DNA from: Chlamydiota bacterium
GTDB taxonomy: Bacteria; Auribacterota; Tritonobacteria; UBA1439
Length of the DNA: 64,000 nt
Reading direction: 5' to 3'
NCBI GenBank assembly: GCA_012729785.1
Contig: JAAYCL010000011.1
Location: 3,987 to 67,986, forward strand
In this document: positions 8,231 through 16,702 of the stretch, in pieces
Layout of the letters: each line of letters opens with the position of its first letter
How positions within the stretch are numbered: the first letter of the stretch is position 1
The notes under the pieces: model-generated
Database searches by the model: none
Seen by the model: only the letters and a program-made list of their open reading frames with translations
Told to the model about the DNA's origin: nothing
Program-made: the position numbers and the translations under genes

Positions 8231-9349
8231 ATGAACAGGACGCACCTTCCCGCGGCGGCGCGCACCCTCCTGGCCGCCGCCCTCTTCTCCACGACGCTTC
8301 TCCCCAACGCGGTGTGCGCCTTCGGGGCCAGGAGGCCGCTCCGCGTCGCGACGAAGCCGATCGCGCCGTTCGTGCTCCTGGAGCACGGGCGCCTCACCGG
8401 GTTCAGCATAGACCTGTGGGACGCCATCGCGCATAAGCTCGGCCGCGCCTACACGCTCGTCGACACCGGCACCACCCCCGCGCTCATCGAGGCGGTGCGC
8501 GACGGCGACGCGGACCTCGGCATCGCCGGCGTCAGCATGACCTCCGAGCGCGCCAAGGTCGTCGATTTCAGCTGCCCCTACTTCATGTCCGGCCTCCAGA
8601 TACTGGTTGAGCGCGGCGCGGTCACGCGCCACAGCGGCGTCGCGGGATACTTCCTCCTTCTCCTCACGGAGGCGGGCCATATCGCGCTCATCCTCCTGGC
8701 GTTCTTCTCGGTCGTCGCCGTCTTCGCGCATATCGTCTGGTTCTGCGAGCGGCACCACAACCCCGACTTCTCGCGCGGCTACCTCGCCGGCATCTACGAC
8801 GCGCTCTGGTGGTCGGCGCAGACCTTCACGACGGTCGGCTACGGCGACAAGACCCCGCGCCGGCCGATCGGGCGGCTCTTCGGGATTCTCTGGATGCTCG
8901 TCGGCTGCATCCTCTTCTCCTACCTCACGGCGAGCATCACGACGCGCCTGACGCTGCGCGGCATCAACCTGGAAGGCGTCCGGGTGGCGGACCTCGTCCA
9001 CTGGCGCGTGGCGACGGTGAAGGGGAGCACCGCGGCGCAGTACCTCGCCGCCGAGATGATCCACCCGGATGAGTTCGACAGCCCCGAAGAGGCCTGCGCG
9101 GCACTCAAGAGCGGCCAGGTGGAGGCGGTCGTCTACGACTACCCGTTCCTCGCGTACTATGCCGCCCGCGAGGGGAAGGGGAAGGTGATGCTGGCGGGCC
9201 CGGTCTTCCACAGCGAGGCGTACGCGCTCGTCCTTCCCAGCGGCAGTCCGCACCGCGAGTCGATCAACCGCGCGGTCCTCGAACTGCTCGAGGACGGCAC
9301 CTGGGACAAGCTCTCCCAGAAGTGGCTGAGGCCGCAGATCCGCCGCTGA
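8231..9349 (+). CDS. GluR0-type ligand-gated potassium channel (prokaryotic ionotropic glutamate receptor)
   Basis: 372 residues. A signal peptide (1-30) is followed by the first lobe of a bacterial type-3 solute-binding domain (about 35-135), then a transmembrane helix (about 148-170), a pore helix and the potassium selectivity filter TVGYGD (201-206), a second transmembrane helix (about 214-235), and the second binding lobe (about 240-370). This inserted-pore order is that of GluR0 from Synechocystis, the bacterial relative of animal glutamate receptors. The ligand is probably an amino acid. The full lobe set and filter are intact. ATG 8231 starts the signal peptide and has an AGGCGG leader. 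Confidence 0.9.
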   Translation: MNRTHLPAAARTLLAAALFSTTLLPNAVCAFGARRPLRVATKPIAPFVLLEHGRLTGFSIDLWDAIAHKLGRAYTLVDTGTTPALIEAVRDGDADLGIAGVSMTSERAKVVDFSCPYFMSGLQILVERGAVTRHSGVAGYFLLLLTEAGHIALILLAFFSVVAVFAHIVWFCERHHNPDFSRGYLAGIYDALWWSAQTFTTVGYGDKTPRRPIGRLFGILWMLVGCILFSYLTASITTRLTLRGINLEGVRVADLVHWRVATVKGSTAAQYLAAEMIHPDEFDSPEEACAALKSGQVEAVVYDYPFLAYYAAREGKGKVMLAGPVFHSEAYALVLPSGSPHRESINRAVLELLEDGTWDKLSQKWLRPQIRR

Positions 9350-9388
9350 CGCCCTCCCGCACCCCGCCGCCGCACCGGAGACGAGATC

Positions 9389-10258
9389 GTGCCCGTCATC
9401 GAACCCGCGATACGGCCCCCCGCGGAGGCCGGAAGCTTCCTGCTCCAGGTCACGACCGGCTGCTCGGCGCACGGCTGCACCTTCTGCGGCGCCTACGCGG
9501 GAAAACCGTTCCGATCCAAACCGGCGGGGGAGGTGGACGCCGACATCGCGGAGGAGCGGCGCGCCCGCCCCGGCACGCGGCGCGTCTTCTTGATGGACGG
9601 CGACGCGCTCGCCCTCTCCAACGCGCGCCTCGTCCCGGTCCTCGACCGGCTCCTCGAAGCGTTTCCGCTGCTCACCCGCGTGTCGAGCTACGCCTGCGGA
9701 GACCAGCTCGCCCAAAGGAGCGGCGAGGAGCTTTCCGCGCTCCGCGACCGGGAGCTCTCGCTCGTCTACCTGGGCCTGGAGAGCGGGAGCCGGGACATCC
9801 TCGAGCGCCGCCGCAAGCGCGCGACCGTCGAGGAGATGGTCGAGGGCGTGCGCAGGGCGGACGCCGCGGGGATACGGTCATCGGTCATCGTCCTCCTCGG
9901 CCTTGGCGGGAAGGAGCGCTCGGCGGAACACGTCCGCGAGACGGTACGCGCCCTCAACCGGATGCAGCCGCGTCATCTGTCGTTCCTCTCCCTCATGCTG
10001 ATCCCCGGGACGCCGCTCTGGGAAGAGGCGCGGCGGGGCCGCTTTGTTGAACTCGACTCCGCCGGGCTCCTCCGCGAGGCGCGCGACATCCTCGCCGGAC
10101 TCGACCTCCGCCGGACCGTCTTCCGCTCCGACCACGCCTCCAACCACCTCTTCCTCGAGGGGCGCCTCCCGGCCGACAGGGACAAACTGGTGCGCGCCCT
10201 CGACCTCGCCCGTGCGGGAGGGCTGCCCACGCGGCCCGATTCCTCTCGAGGGCTGTGA
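9389..10258 (+). CDS. Radical SAM protein
   Basis: 289 residues. The Fe-S cluster motif is CSAHGCTFC (Cys25, Cys30, Cys33), a C-x4-C-x2-C spacing seen in a subgroup with the context QVTTGC...CTFCG. Other radical SAM signatures are present: a Gly-rich LGLESGS strand near residue 131 and MLIPGTPLW near 213. The substrate is unknown; related proteins resemble oxygen-independent coproporphyrinogen oxidase-like enzymes in fold. It starts at GTG 9389 with GGAG seven bases upstream. It follows the GluR0-like gene by 39 bases and may be co-transcribed. Confidence 0.82.
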   Translation: MPVIEPAIRPPAEAGSFLLQVTTGCSAHGCTFCGAYAGKPFRSKPAGEVDADIAEERRARPGTRRVFLMDGDALALSNARLVPVLDRLLEAFPLLTRVSSYACGDQLAQRSGEELSALRDRELSLVYLGLESGSRDILERRRKRATVEEMVEGVRRADAAGIRSSVIVLLGLGGKERSAEHVRETVRALNRMQPRHLSFLSLMLIPGTPLWEEARRGRFVELDSAGLLREARDILAGLDLRRTVFRSDHASNHLFLEGRLPADRDKLVRALDLARAGGLPTRPDSSRGL

Positions 10259-10328
10259 CCGGGGCCTCGCCGCCCCCGCGCGCCTATTTCCCCTTTGTCC
10301 CCCGCCCGCCTGCCGCTACACTATACGC

Positions 10329-11210
10329 ATGACACCCGCCCAGAGGCGGCCGCGACGCCCCCCCGGGCATCCGCCCGCGGAGGGGTACCCGCTCGACACC
10401 CCGATCGACCGGATCGAGTTCACGGTGCTCGACTCCGAGACCACCGGCATCAACCCGGAAGAGGGGCATCAGATCATCGAGATCGGGATGGCCCGCTACG
10501 GGGCCCGCGGCAAAATCTCCGAGACCTTCGAGGCCCTCGTCCGTCCCACGCGCCCGCTCTCCCCCGAGGCCCTCGCCGTGCACAAGATCCCACCGGAACA
10601 GATCGCGCGGGCGCGCCCGCTCGAGGAGCGCATCGACGAGGTCCTCGCCTTCATCGGCGGCTCGGTCATCGCGGCCCACAACGTAAAGTTCGACCTGACA
10701 TTCCTCCACACCGCGCTCCGCGCGCTCGGGCGCCCGGTGCCCGGCAACCGGGCGATCGACACCATCGAGCTGAGCCGCCGGATGTGGCCGGAGATGAAGT
10801 GCCACTGCCTGATGTGCATGGCGCGCCGCCTCGACCTCCCCCACCAGGGGACGCACCGTGCGCTCGAGGACGTGTACGCCACGGCCGAGCTTCTCGACGC
10901 CGTCATCGTGCGCCTCCGCGAGGAGAAACCGCGGCCCGTTCTCCTCGACCTCTCGCCCGTGCGGGGCGATTTCACCTGGAGCAAGGGCGACGCACACGCG
11001 CGCCTCGAGGCGGCGCTCGCCTGCGCCATCCGCCGCGCATGGCCGGTCCACATCTTCCTCTACGACCGAAACGCCTGCCACTTCACGAAGAAGACCGTGG
11101 ATCCGGTCAGGGTGGAGAACGGCAGCCTCTTCGCGCGCGTCGCCGGCGAGGAGGGCGAACGGGAGTTCCCCCTCATCAGCATCGCCAAGGCCCTCGCCGC
11201 GCCCGCCTAG
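10329..11210 (+). CDS. DEDDh 3'-5' exonuclease, DNA polymerase III epsilon-like, with extra C-terminal domain
   Basis: 293 residues. Exonuclease motifs are complete: DSETTG (ExoI), HNVKFDLTFL (ExoII) and HRALEDVYAT (ExoIII, with catalytic His and Asp). After about residue 205 there is a domain of about 85 residues (LEAALACAIRRAW, VHIFLYDRN, VRVENG) that resembles the WYL-like tail in some epsilon homologues and may bind nucleic acid. The start ATG 10329 follows a TACACTATACG sequence with no Shine-Dalgarno, so the mRNA may be leaderless. Likely a DNA-repair or proofreading exonuclease rather than the replicative epsilon. Confidence 0.85.
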   Translation: MTPAQRRPRRPPGHPPAEGYPLDTPIDRIEFTVLDSETTGINPEEGHQIIEIGMARYGARGKISETFEALVRPTRPLSPEALAVHKIPPEQIARARPLEERIDEVLAFIGGSVIAAHNVKFDLTFLHTALRALGRPVPGNRAIDTIELSRRMWPEMKCHCLMCMARRLDLPHQGTHRALEDVYATAELLDAVIVRLREEKPRPVLLDLSPVRGDFTWSKGDAHARLEAALACAIRRAWPVHIFLYDRNACHFTKKTVDPVRVENGSLFARVAGEEGEREFPLISIAKALAAPA

Positions 11211-11691
11211 ACGCCGCGGCGGGCCGGTGCCGCTCCTATCCCCGCCCGGTCCCCTTCCGCCCTCTCCTCGCGCGTTCATCCCCCTGCGCGCGCCGGGTGG
11301 CACCCGGTCCGGATCCGTTCGCGCAGCGCCGCGAACCGAACCGCCTTCTTCGAAGCGCCACAACGCGCGCGGCCGCGGCAAGGGCGGTGCACGTTCTCCG
11401 CGGAAAGATCCAATCCCCCCCACCGCGTGGATCGTGGCGCCCCAGCCGGACCGCAGTCGGGCCCGCGCCGCGCGATATCCTCGTTTGTTGCGCGCCCCCC
11501 CATATCCTCCGGCCCCGCGCGGGGACCGGGCCTGCCGACCGGACCGCGGATGCATCCGTGTTCATCCTATTAGTCGCGAAAATCGGAAATTTATTACGGA
11601 AAATCTTCAAGAATTTCGTGCTAGCATGAATCCGCGCGCGGGGACGCTTTGCAGCGACCGGATGCGTGTGCGGGAAGGAGCGAGGGGGGCA
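11211..11691. other. Intergenic region with AT-rich island and ATCCG-type repeat
   Basis: No gene was seen in this 481-base stretch. Positions 11547-11568 read GCGGATGCATCCGTGTTCATCC, a member of the intergenic repeat type also at 29776 and 42570. Positions 11565-11630 are AT-rich and probably hold the promoter of the gene at 11692, but no single -35/-10 pair stands out. Confidence 0.5.
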
Positions 11692-12120
11692 ATGACAAGC
11701 CTGCTGTGCGGCATCGCGGCGCTTTGCGCCGCGTCCGGCGCATGCGCGGCCGACACGGCGGGAGGGCGCGCCGCGCAGCAGCCGCGGGGCTCGTCCGAGC
11801 CCTACTGGAGTTCCTCGGATACAGCCCCCTGGTACGACTCGTACGGCCGGCTCCGGCGCGGCTACCAAGACGCGCCGATGCAACAGTACCCGCCGGGGAA
11901 GGAACCGTACTATCATTCCAGCGAAAAGTCTAACTGGTACGACTCGCAAGGAAGACTGCGGCACGGGCCGTCGGCGACCGACACCAAAACGTACAGCCCC
12001 GGGAGGGAGCCGTACTTCCACTACAGCGACAGCACCCCCTGGTACGACTCGTACGGAAACCTGAGGTACGGCCCTCGGGGGATCCCGGCGGACAGGCACC
12101 GGGGCGGGCGCAGCAGATAG
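11692..12120 (+). CDS. Small secreted protein with three tandem Tyr/Ser repeats
   Basis: 142 residues. A signal peptide (1-20) is followed by three repeats of about 37 residues. Each contains EPYxxxS, then WYDSxGxLRxG and a Pro-Gly spacer. Trp, Tyr and Asp of WYDS are kept in all three units. I do not recognise the family; extracellular Tyr-rich repeats suggest cell-wall or carbohydrate contact. The start used is ATG 11692 (AAGGAG about 12 bases upstream); an in-frame ATG at 11662 would add ten residues. It opens a cluster of small secreted proteins. Confidence 0.72.
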   Translation: MTSLLCGIAALCAASGACAADTAGGRAAQQPRGSSEPYWSSSDTAPWYDSYGRLRRGYQDAPMQQYPPGKEPYYHSSEKSNWYDSQGRLRHGPSATDTKTYSPGREPYFHYSDSTPWYDSYGNLRYGPRGIPADRHRGGRSR

Positions 12121-12139
12121 CGCCGGGGCGAACAACCGG

Positions 12140-12319
12140 TCAGTCGAAGTAGCCCATCGCGGCGAGCATCGCGATGAAATCCGCCTCGCCGGGCGTCGCG
12201 CACGGCGAGCTGCGCGGCCGTGCGGGCCCGACGGGCGGAGAGGCGGGAATCGATACCCCGGCCTTTTCCGCACGCCTTCGGACCGGCGTCTCTTTTCCGC
12301 GGCGCTTCTTCGCGGGCAT
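12140..12319 (-). CDS. 59-residue basic small protein, unknown
   Basis: A short frame whose ATG (12319) is directly preceded by the strong Shine-Dalgarno GGAGGGAGGGGGG. The N-terminal two thirds are very basic and Pro-rich (MPAKKRRGKE, then VRRRAEKAG). The last 15 residues are a neat acidic-hydrophobic helix (EADFIAMLAAMGYFD). No signal peptide. It ends convergently with the repeat protein at 11692-12120, 19 bases apart. Support is the start signal and protein-like composition only; no family was recognised. Confidence 0.5.
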   Translation of the reverse strand: MPAKKRRGKETPVRRRAEKAGVSIPASPPVGPARPRSSPCATPGEADFIAMLAAMGYFD

Positions 12320-12408
12320 CCCCCCCTCCCTCCCGCAACGCCCTTTCCGCGGACGTTCGAGCGGCCGGCATCGGATCCGCCGTCAAGGGACCGACGGAAC
12401 GGACCGCC

Positions 12409-12837
12409 CTACTCCACCACGGTGACGGTGTCGGTCACGATCTGCGAGCCGACCGGCGCGTACGAAACCGGCGGCGCGTAGCAGGGCGCCGGGTAGTACG
12501 CGGGCGGCGCGTAGTATGCAGGCGGCGCATAGTACGCCGGGGCATAGCAGCCGGGATAGTACGCCTCGTAGCCGCGGTTGATGGCGTACGCCGCGACGCC
12601 TGCGTTGATCGCCGCCCCCGCCACGTACGGCCATCCGCCGCCGCGCCAGTAGCCCCACCCGGGCCTCCATCCGCCCCATCCCCATCCTCTGTGGTGGTAC
12701 CCCCAGCCGCCGTGCCGCGGCCCCCCGTGCCAGCCGCGATGCCATCCGTGGCCCCCGTGATGCGGGCCACGCGCAAAAGAGGTCCCCGCCGCGAGAAGCA
12801 CCGCGGCACAGAAGATCAGCGCAATCGCCTTTTTCAT
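12409..12837 (-). CDS. Secreted Gly/His/Trp/Tyr-rich protein
   Basis: 142 residues. A typical signal peptide (MKKAIALIF to TSFA, about 1-22) is followed by a His-Gly-Trp-rich stretch (about 24-72), a short hydrophobic segment (PYVAGAAINAGVAAYAI), and a Tyr/Pro/Ala-rich region with repeated YYAPPA and four Cys. It resembles low-complexity surface or metal-binding proteins found in many environmental bacteria. The start is ATG 12837 with AAAGGGGGG upstream. The signal peptide is nearly the same as in the secreted protein at 19494. Confidence 0.75.
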   Translation of the reverse strand: MKKAIALIFCAAVLLAAGTSFARGPHHGGHGWHRGWHGGPRHGGWGYHHRGWGWGGWRPGWGYWRGGGWPYVAGAAINAGVAAYAINRGYEAYYPGCYAPAYYAPPAYYAPPAYYPAPCYAPPVSYAPVGSQIVTDTVTVVE

Positions 12838-13083
12838 CGCACCCCCCTTTCATCCGCATCTCTTAATAGAGCATACTTCATGCCGAATGGCAATTCGGCG
12901 AGAGGTGAGAATGCATCGCATTGCACCGCGTGCGGTTACGGCATGAATCCCGAGTAGGCCGCGTTGCGGGGCCACCTGCCCCATGCTCCGTTTCGAGACG
13001 GATACGGAGAAAACGGCGCAGCGGGGACACAGTCGCGGGACTCGTGCGAGGCCGGGCGGCGAACCGGTCTCTCGCGGCGCCGG

Positions 13084-13413
13084 TCACGGCCCGCAGGGCT
13101 GCGGCGTGATCAAGCCGTCCATGTACACGCGCGCGCCGAATTCGCCGCCGAGCCGGGGAGAGGTCCAGGTCCACTGCAGGTGCCAGTAACGGCCCCGGCG
13201 CCCGGGAGCTTCATCCACGCAGAGCCGCGCCCAGCTCAGGTGCTGGGCCGAAAGATCCACGCCTCCCGCGCGCGCCCACTCCTCGGCGAGCCGTATCGCC
13301 TCCCGGAGGGGAAGCGGCGGCACGGCGGGGGCATCGGTGGCGGCGGCGGCGCGCGCGAGGACCAGGGCGAGGAGAAGCGCCACGGCCCCCGACGAGCGTC
13401 CCGCCCCCCTCAC
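13084..13413 (-). CDS. Secreted small protein, translationally coupled
   Basis: 109 residues. Starts at GTG 13413, which overlaps the upstream gene's TGA in a GTGA arrangement, so translation is coupled. Residues 1-28 are a signal peptide (SSGAVALLLALV core, RAAAATDA end). The mature part is Trp-rich (HLQWTWTSPR) and ends in an acidic, Pro-rich tail. The LREAIRLAEEWAR helix and YWHLQWTW strand resemble PepSY-like small domains, but I would not assign it. Functions presumably with the 13410-14171 product. Confidence 0.62.
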   Translation of the reverse strand: MRGAGRSSGAVALLLALVLARAAAATDAPAVPPLPLREAIRLAEEWARAGGVDLSAQHLSWARLCVDEAPGRRGRYWHLQWTWTSPRLGGEFGARVYMDGLITPQPCGP

Positions 13414-14171
13414 CAGACCGTCCACGCGATCTCGTCCCCCTCGCCGCGGAATACGTCGAGTCGCCCGACGGGGGCCACCCAGTACGGGACGCCGCCGATC
13501 AACCGCTGCTCGACGGTGAACTCCACACGGACAGGATCGTACTTGTTCGAATGCTCCCGCAACTCTTTCGCCCGGGCCTCCGGGAGGATAAACGTCACCC
13601 TGCGCGCGGCGAGATCCGCGGAACTCCCGCCGACGTGCCGTTCCCCTTTGAGCGTCCCGGGCGGGAGCAGCTCGATCGCATAGACCCCCATCACCGGCCG
13701 TATCTCTCCGAGCTTGACCCGGTGGAAGACGATCCGCTGCCCGCGGAAACGCGCGGGATCCGCCTCGAGCGCCCTGAGCGTGACGGCGCCGGAGGGCGCC
13801 GCGGGAGAGGCGGCCGGCCGCGGATGGGACGGGGTGGGAGTGTCGGCGGCGGCTTCCGGGGGGGCGGTGCGCCGCGGGGCGGCAATGTTCACGGCCGGCC
13901 CGAACCCGGCGAGCTCCTCCCGCGACAGGCCGGGACAGCCGGCCGCGTCGCCGTGGTACTCGATCTCGTCCCGGACGATCTCGAACTCGACCCCGTACGA
14001 CTCGACCAGGACCGCGCGCTCGTCCTCCCGGACGATCCGGCAGGGCATGATCGATCCGTTCTTGAATTTCACGACGGAGCCGGCGGGAGCGGGGCGGTCC
14101 TGGGCGGCGGCCGATGCGGCCCAGGCGAACAGCAGGGCTGCGGCGATCGAAACGGTTGCGGCATTCATCAT
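13410..14171 (-). CDS. Secreted protein of unknown function
   Basis: 253 residues. Signal peptide 1-24. The first domain (about 28-75) reads KFKNGSIMPCRIV then VEFEIVRDEIEY, a short beta barrel like those in other extracellular proteins with a KNG-type turn. A Pro/Ala-rich linker (about 95-125) leads to a C-terminal beta domain (about 130-253). The start ATG 14171 has GGAGGGGGGAGAG. It is coupled to the downstream 13084-13413 gene by a 4-base overlap. Function unknown. Confidence 0.72.
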   Translation of the reverse strand: MMNAATVSIAAALLFAWAASAAAQDRPAPAGSVVKFKNGSIMPCRIVREDERAVLVESYGVEFEIVRDEIEYHGDAAGCPGLSREELAGFGPAVNIAAPRRTAPPEAAADTPTPSHPRPAASPAAPSGAVTLRALEADPARFRGQRIVFHRVKLGEIRPVMGVYAIELLPPGTLKGERHVGGSSADLAARRVTFILPEARAKELREHSNKYDPVRVEFTVEQRLIGGVPYWVAPVGRLDVFRGEGDEIAWTVW

Positions 14172-14204
14172 CTCTCTCCCCCCCTCCGTCTTGCGCGCCC
14201 CGCG

Positions 14205-14507
14205 CTAGAACCAGCTGCGGCGCTCCACGGGCCTCCCGTACTGGTCGGATCCGACCCCGGGGCCGTAGGCGTCCGGCTTCACGCGCAGCGTCGGATCCGG
14301 CAGACTGGGAGCGCCCGCGGGGGAATGTTTCGGCGCCCAGAAGAAGGGGCGCCCGGTCGCATCGGAGTCCAGGCCCGGGCCGTAGGCGTTCCTCCTCGCG
14401 GGCGGAAGCATCCCGTCGCTCGACACCCCGAACTCGTACCGGTCCCCATCCCCCGCGCGCGCGGCGGGGGCCGCCGCCAGCAACGCCAGCGCCAGGCACC
14501 ATCTCAT
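14205..14507 (-). CDS. Small secreted protein with duplicated YGPG-GRP motif
   Basis: 100 residues. Signal peptide 1-18. Two copies of a short unit, AYGPGLDSDATGRP (41-53) and AYGPGVGSDQYGRP (80-93), share Ala-Tyr-Gly-Pro-Gly, a Ser-Asp pair and Gly-Arg-Pro. Related YGPG...D-YGRP motifs occur in small exported proteins of uncultured bacteria, but no function is known. ATG 14507 has GGGAGGGGG upstream. It heads the secreted gene set 14507-13084. Confidence 0.7.
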   Translation of the reverse strand: MRWCLALALLAAAPAARAGDGDRYEFGVSSDGMLPPARRNAYGPGLDSDATGRPFFWAPKHSPAGAPSLPDPTLRVKPDAYGPGVGSDQYGRPVERRSWF

Positions 14508-14545
14508 GTCCCCCTCCCGGCGGAGACCCCGCCCTCGGCGCCGTT

Positions 14546-16225
14546 TCACAGCTTCCCCGAACGCATGATGCCGAATATGAGCCGCAGGCCGAGCAGCCCC
14601 GTCAGGACGAACCCCGCGAGGCCGAGGAGCGGCAGCCCGAACAGGTGCGGGCCCCGATCGCTCAGGATCACGACCGAGGATCCGACGATGAGCGCCGCCA
14701 CCACCAGGCCGAACGCGATCCTGTTGCTCGACCGGTCCATCTCCATGATGAAGGTGTCGAGGCCGCGGTGCTCGAACTCGAGCTTGAGCTTGCCCCGCGT
14801 GGCCTTGCGGACTATGAGCTGGAGATCCCCCGGGAGCTCCCGCAGGAGGTGGAGGAGGTCGCCCGCCATATACTCGACCCGCTCCTTCACGCGCCCGGGG
14901 CTGAAACGCGAGAGCGCGTACCGGCGCGCGTAGTCGCGGGCGGCGGCGACCATGTCGAACTCCGGATCGAGCCGCCGTCCCACGTTCTCCATCGCGACAA
15001 CCGCCTTCCCCAACAAAACGCAATCCGGCGGCACGCGGATCCGGTAGCGGCCCGCGATGTAGATCGTTTCGTTCAACACCTGCCCGAGGTTGATATCCTT
15101 CAGGGGACGGCCCGCGTAGCTCTCGATCATGTAGGCGAGATCGGACCTGAACGCGTCCTCGTCGATCTCCTCGTCGAGCAGGCGGAGGCGCAGGAGGTGG
15201 CGCGCCGCCCGGGAGGCGTCCCACTCCGACACCGCCAGCACCACCTGCGCGAGCTCCTCCAGGAGATCCCCGTCCAGCCGCCCCGCCATCCCGAAGTCCA
15301 CGAGCGCGAGCCGGCCGTCGGGGAGGACCGAGAAGTTTCCCGGGTGCGGGTCGGCGTGGAAGAACCGGTCCTCGAAGACCTGCTTGAGGAACGCCCGCGC
15401 GCCCTTCAGGGCGATCTCCTTATGGTCGATGCCGAGGGCGTCGAGACGCGCCGAGTCGTCCACCCGCACGCCCTCGACATCCTCCATGACGAGGACGCGC
15501 GGGGTCGTGAGGCGCCAATGCACCTCGGGGACGACGATATCCGGCTCCCCGGCGAAGTTGTGGCGGAACCGCGCGGCGTTCCTCCCCTCCGTGACGAAGT
15601 CGAGCTCCCGGCCGATCGTCTTGCGGAAGAACCTCACGAGATCCACCGGCGCGAAGGCGCGGCTCTCGGGCAGGTAGCGCTCGAGACCGTGGGCGAGCAG
15701 CTGGAGGATATTCAGGTCGACGGCCACCTGGCGCTGGATCCCCGGCCGCTGCACCTTGACCACCACCCGCTCCCCGGAAAGAAGGGTCGCCCGGTGGACC
15801 TGTGCGATCGAGGCGGCGGCCATCGGCGCGGACTCGAACTCCCCGAACAGCTCCTCCGGCGGTCGGTGGAGCTCGGCGATGACGGTCTCGCGGACCTCGG
15901 CGAACGGAAAGGCGGGCGCGTGGTCCTGGAGGCGCGTCAGCTCCGCGACGACCTCGGGGGGGACGAGATCCGAGCGGTTGCTCAAAAGCTGGCCGAACTT
16001 GATGAAGGTGGGCCCGAGCTCCTCGAAGGAGAGGCGGAGGCGCGCGCCGAAGGTGAGCGGGCGGTCCTCCTCGTCGCGTCCGAGCGCGCGGTTCAGGAAT
16101 GGGACGTGCTCCCCGAGCCGGAGCGCGTAGACCACGTGGCCGAAGCCGTGCCGGAAGAGGACCGCCATCACCTGCCGCAGGCGGACCAGCTCGCCGCGAC
16201 GCCTGATGAGGGCATAGTATCGCAC
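14546..16225 (-). CDS. ABC1/AarF/UbiB-family atypical kinase
   Basis: 559 residues. UbiB-family landmarks are all present: KFGQ (76-79), the Ala-rich loop AAASIAQVH in place of a normal P-loop, VVVKVQ with the catalytic Lys, FFHADPHPGN and DFGMAGR. A pair of transmembrane helices sits at the C-terminus (about 505-550). In E. coli UbiB supports ubiquinone synthesis and lipid trafficking; in anaerobes the role of homologues is unclear. It follows the phasin-like gene at 16262-16564 by 36 bases, a pairing common for this family. Confidence 0.93.
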   Translation of the reverse strand: MRYYALIRRRGELVRLRQVMAVLFRHGFGHVVYALRLGEHVPFLNRALGRDEEDRPLTFGARLRLSFEELGPTFIKFGQLLSNRSDLVPPEVVAELTRLQDHAPAFPFAEVRETVIAELHRPPEELFGEFESAPMAAASIAQVHRATLLSGERVVVKVQRPGIQRQVAVDLNILQLLAHGLERYLPESRAFAPVDLVRFFRKTIGRELDFVTEGRNAARFRHNFAGEPDIVVPEVHWRLTTPRVLVMEDVEGVRVDDSARLDALGIDHKEIALKGARAFLKQVFEDRFFHADPHPGNFSVLPDGRLALVDFGMAGRLDGDLLEELAQVVLAVSEWDASRAARHLLRLRLLDEEIDEDAFRSDLAYMIESYAGRPLKDINLGQVLNETIYIAGRYRIRVPPDCVLLGKAVVAMENVGRRLDPEFDMVAAARDYARRYALSRFSPGRVKERVEYMAGDLLHLLRELPGDLQLIVRKATRGKLKLEFEHRGLDTFIMEMDRSSNRIAFGLVVAALIVGSSVVILSDRGPHLFGLPLLGLAGFVLTGLLGLRLIFGIMRSGKL

Positions 16226-16261
16226 AACCGCCTCCCGGGCCTCGAAATCCCCTGCGGGGGG

Positions 16262-16564
16262 CTATCGTTTCGCCCTGGATTTCCTCTCAAGGGCGCGCAG
16301 GCGTTTCTCGAGTTCCTCCAGCCGGTCGGTGGTCGCCAGGTGCATCTTGTCGAGCATCGCCGCGACGGCGCGCTCGATTCCTTCCTCGAGCTCGCCGCGG
16401 CGCTCCCTGGCGGTGCGCCTGAACGACTGCATGACCTTCTCCGCCTCGGCGCGGCTCATCTCGCCGCGCTTCTCGAGATCGGCGACGGCGCGGGCGAGCG
16501 TCTCCCGGGTAAACTCCGCCGCGCCCATCCCGATGAGCAGCGCCTTCCTGCACAGATCCTTCAT
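16262..16564 (-). CDS. Phasin/PhaF-like coiled-coil protein
   Basis: 100 residues, nearly all helical and rich in Lys, Arg, Glu and Ala. An N-terminal hydrophobic start (LCRKALLIGMG) is followed by amphipathic helix (VADLEKRGEMSRAEAEKVMQ) and a heptad-like C-terminal coiled coil (RLEELEKRLRALE). It matches the phasin/poly(hydroxyalkanoate) granule-associated type, often encoded beside UbiB-like kinases. ATG 16564 has GGAAAGGAGG upstream. It is probably an adaptor for the kinase encoded next. Confidence 0.8.
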   Translation of the reverse strand: MKDLCRKALLIGMGAAEFTRETLARAVADLEKRGEMSRAEAEKVMQSFRRTARERRGELEEGIERAVAAMLDKMHLATTDRLEELEKRLRALERKSRAKR

Positions 16565-16702
16565 CGCCGGCCTCCTTTCCTCCCGAGCACCAGCATACCC
16601 CGTTTTGACGCGCCCGGCAATCGCGGAGTGCGCGGAGTGCGCGGGCGAAACCGACCGGCGGCGGCCCGCGCGAGGCGGCGGCGGATCGCGGGCGGGGACG
16701 GG

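Noticed and set aside
6656-9715. A very long minus-strand open frame spanning the GluR0-like and radical SAM genes
   Set aside because: Only its final 160 codons (6656-7138) look like a protein with a good start; the rest is antisense to clear genes, a GC-rich artefact.
11211-11691. Possible structured RNA (SRP, 6S or tmRNA) in the long gap
   Set aside because: No conserved core motif of these RNAs was found by eye.
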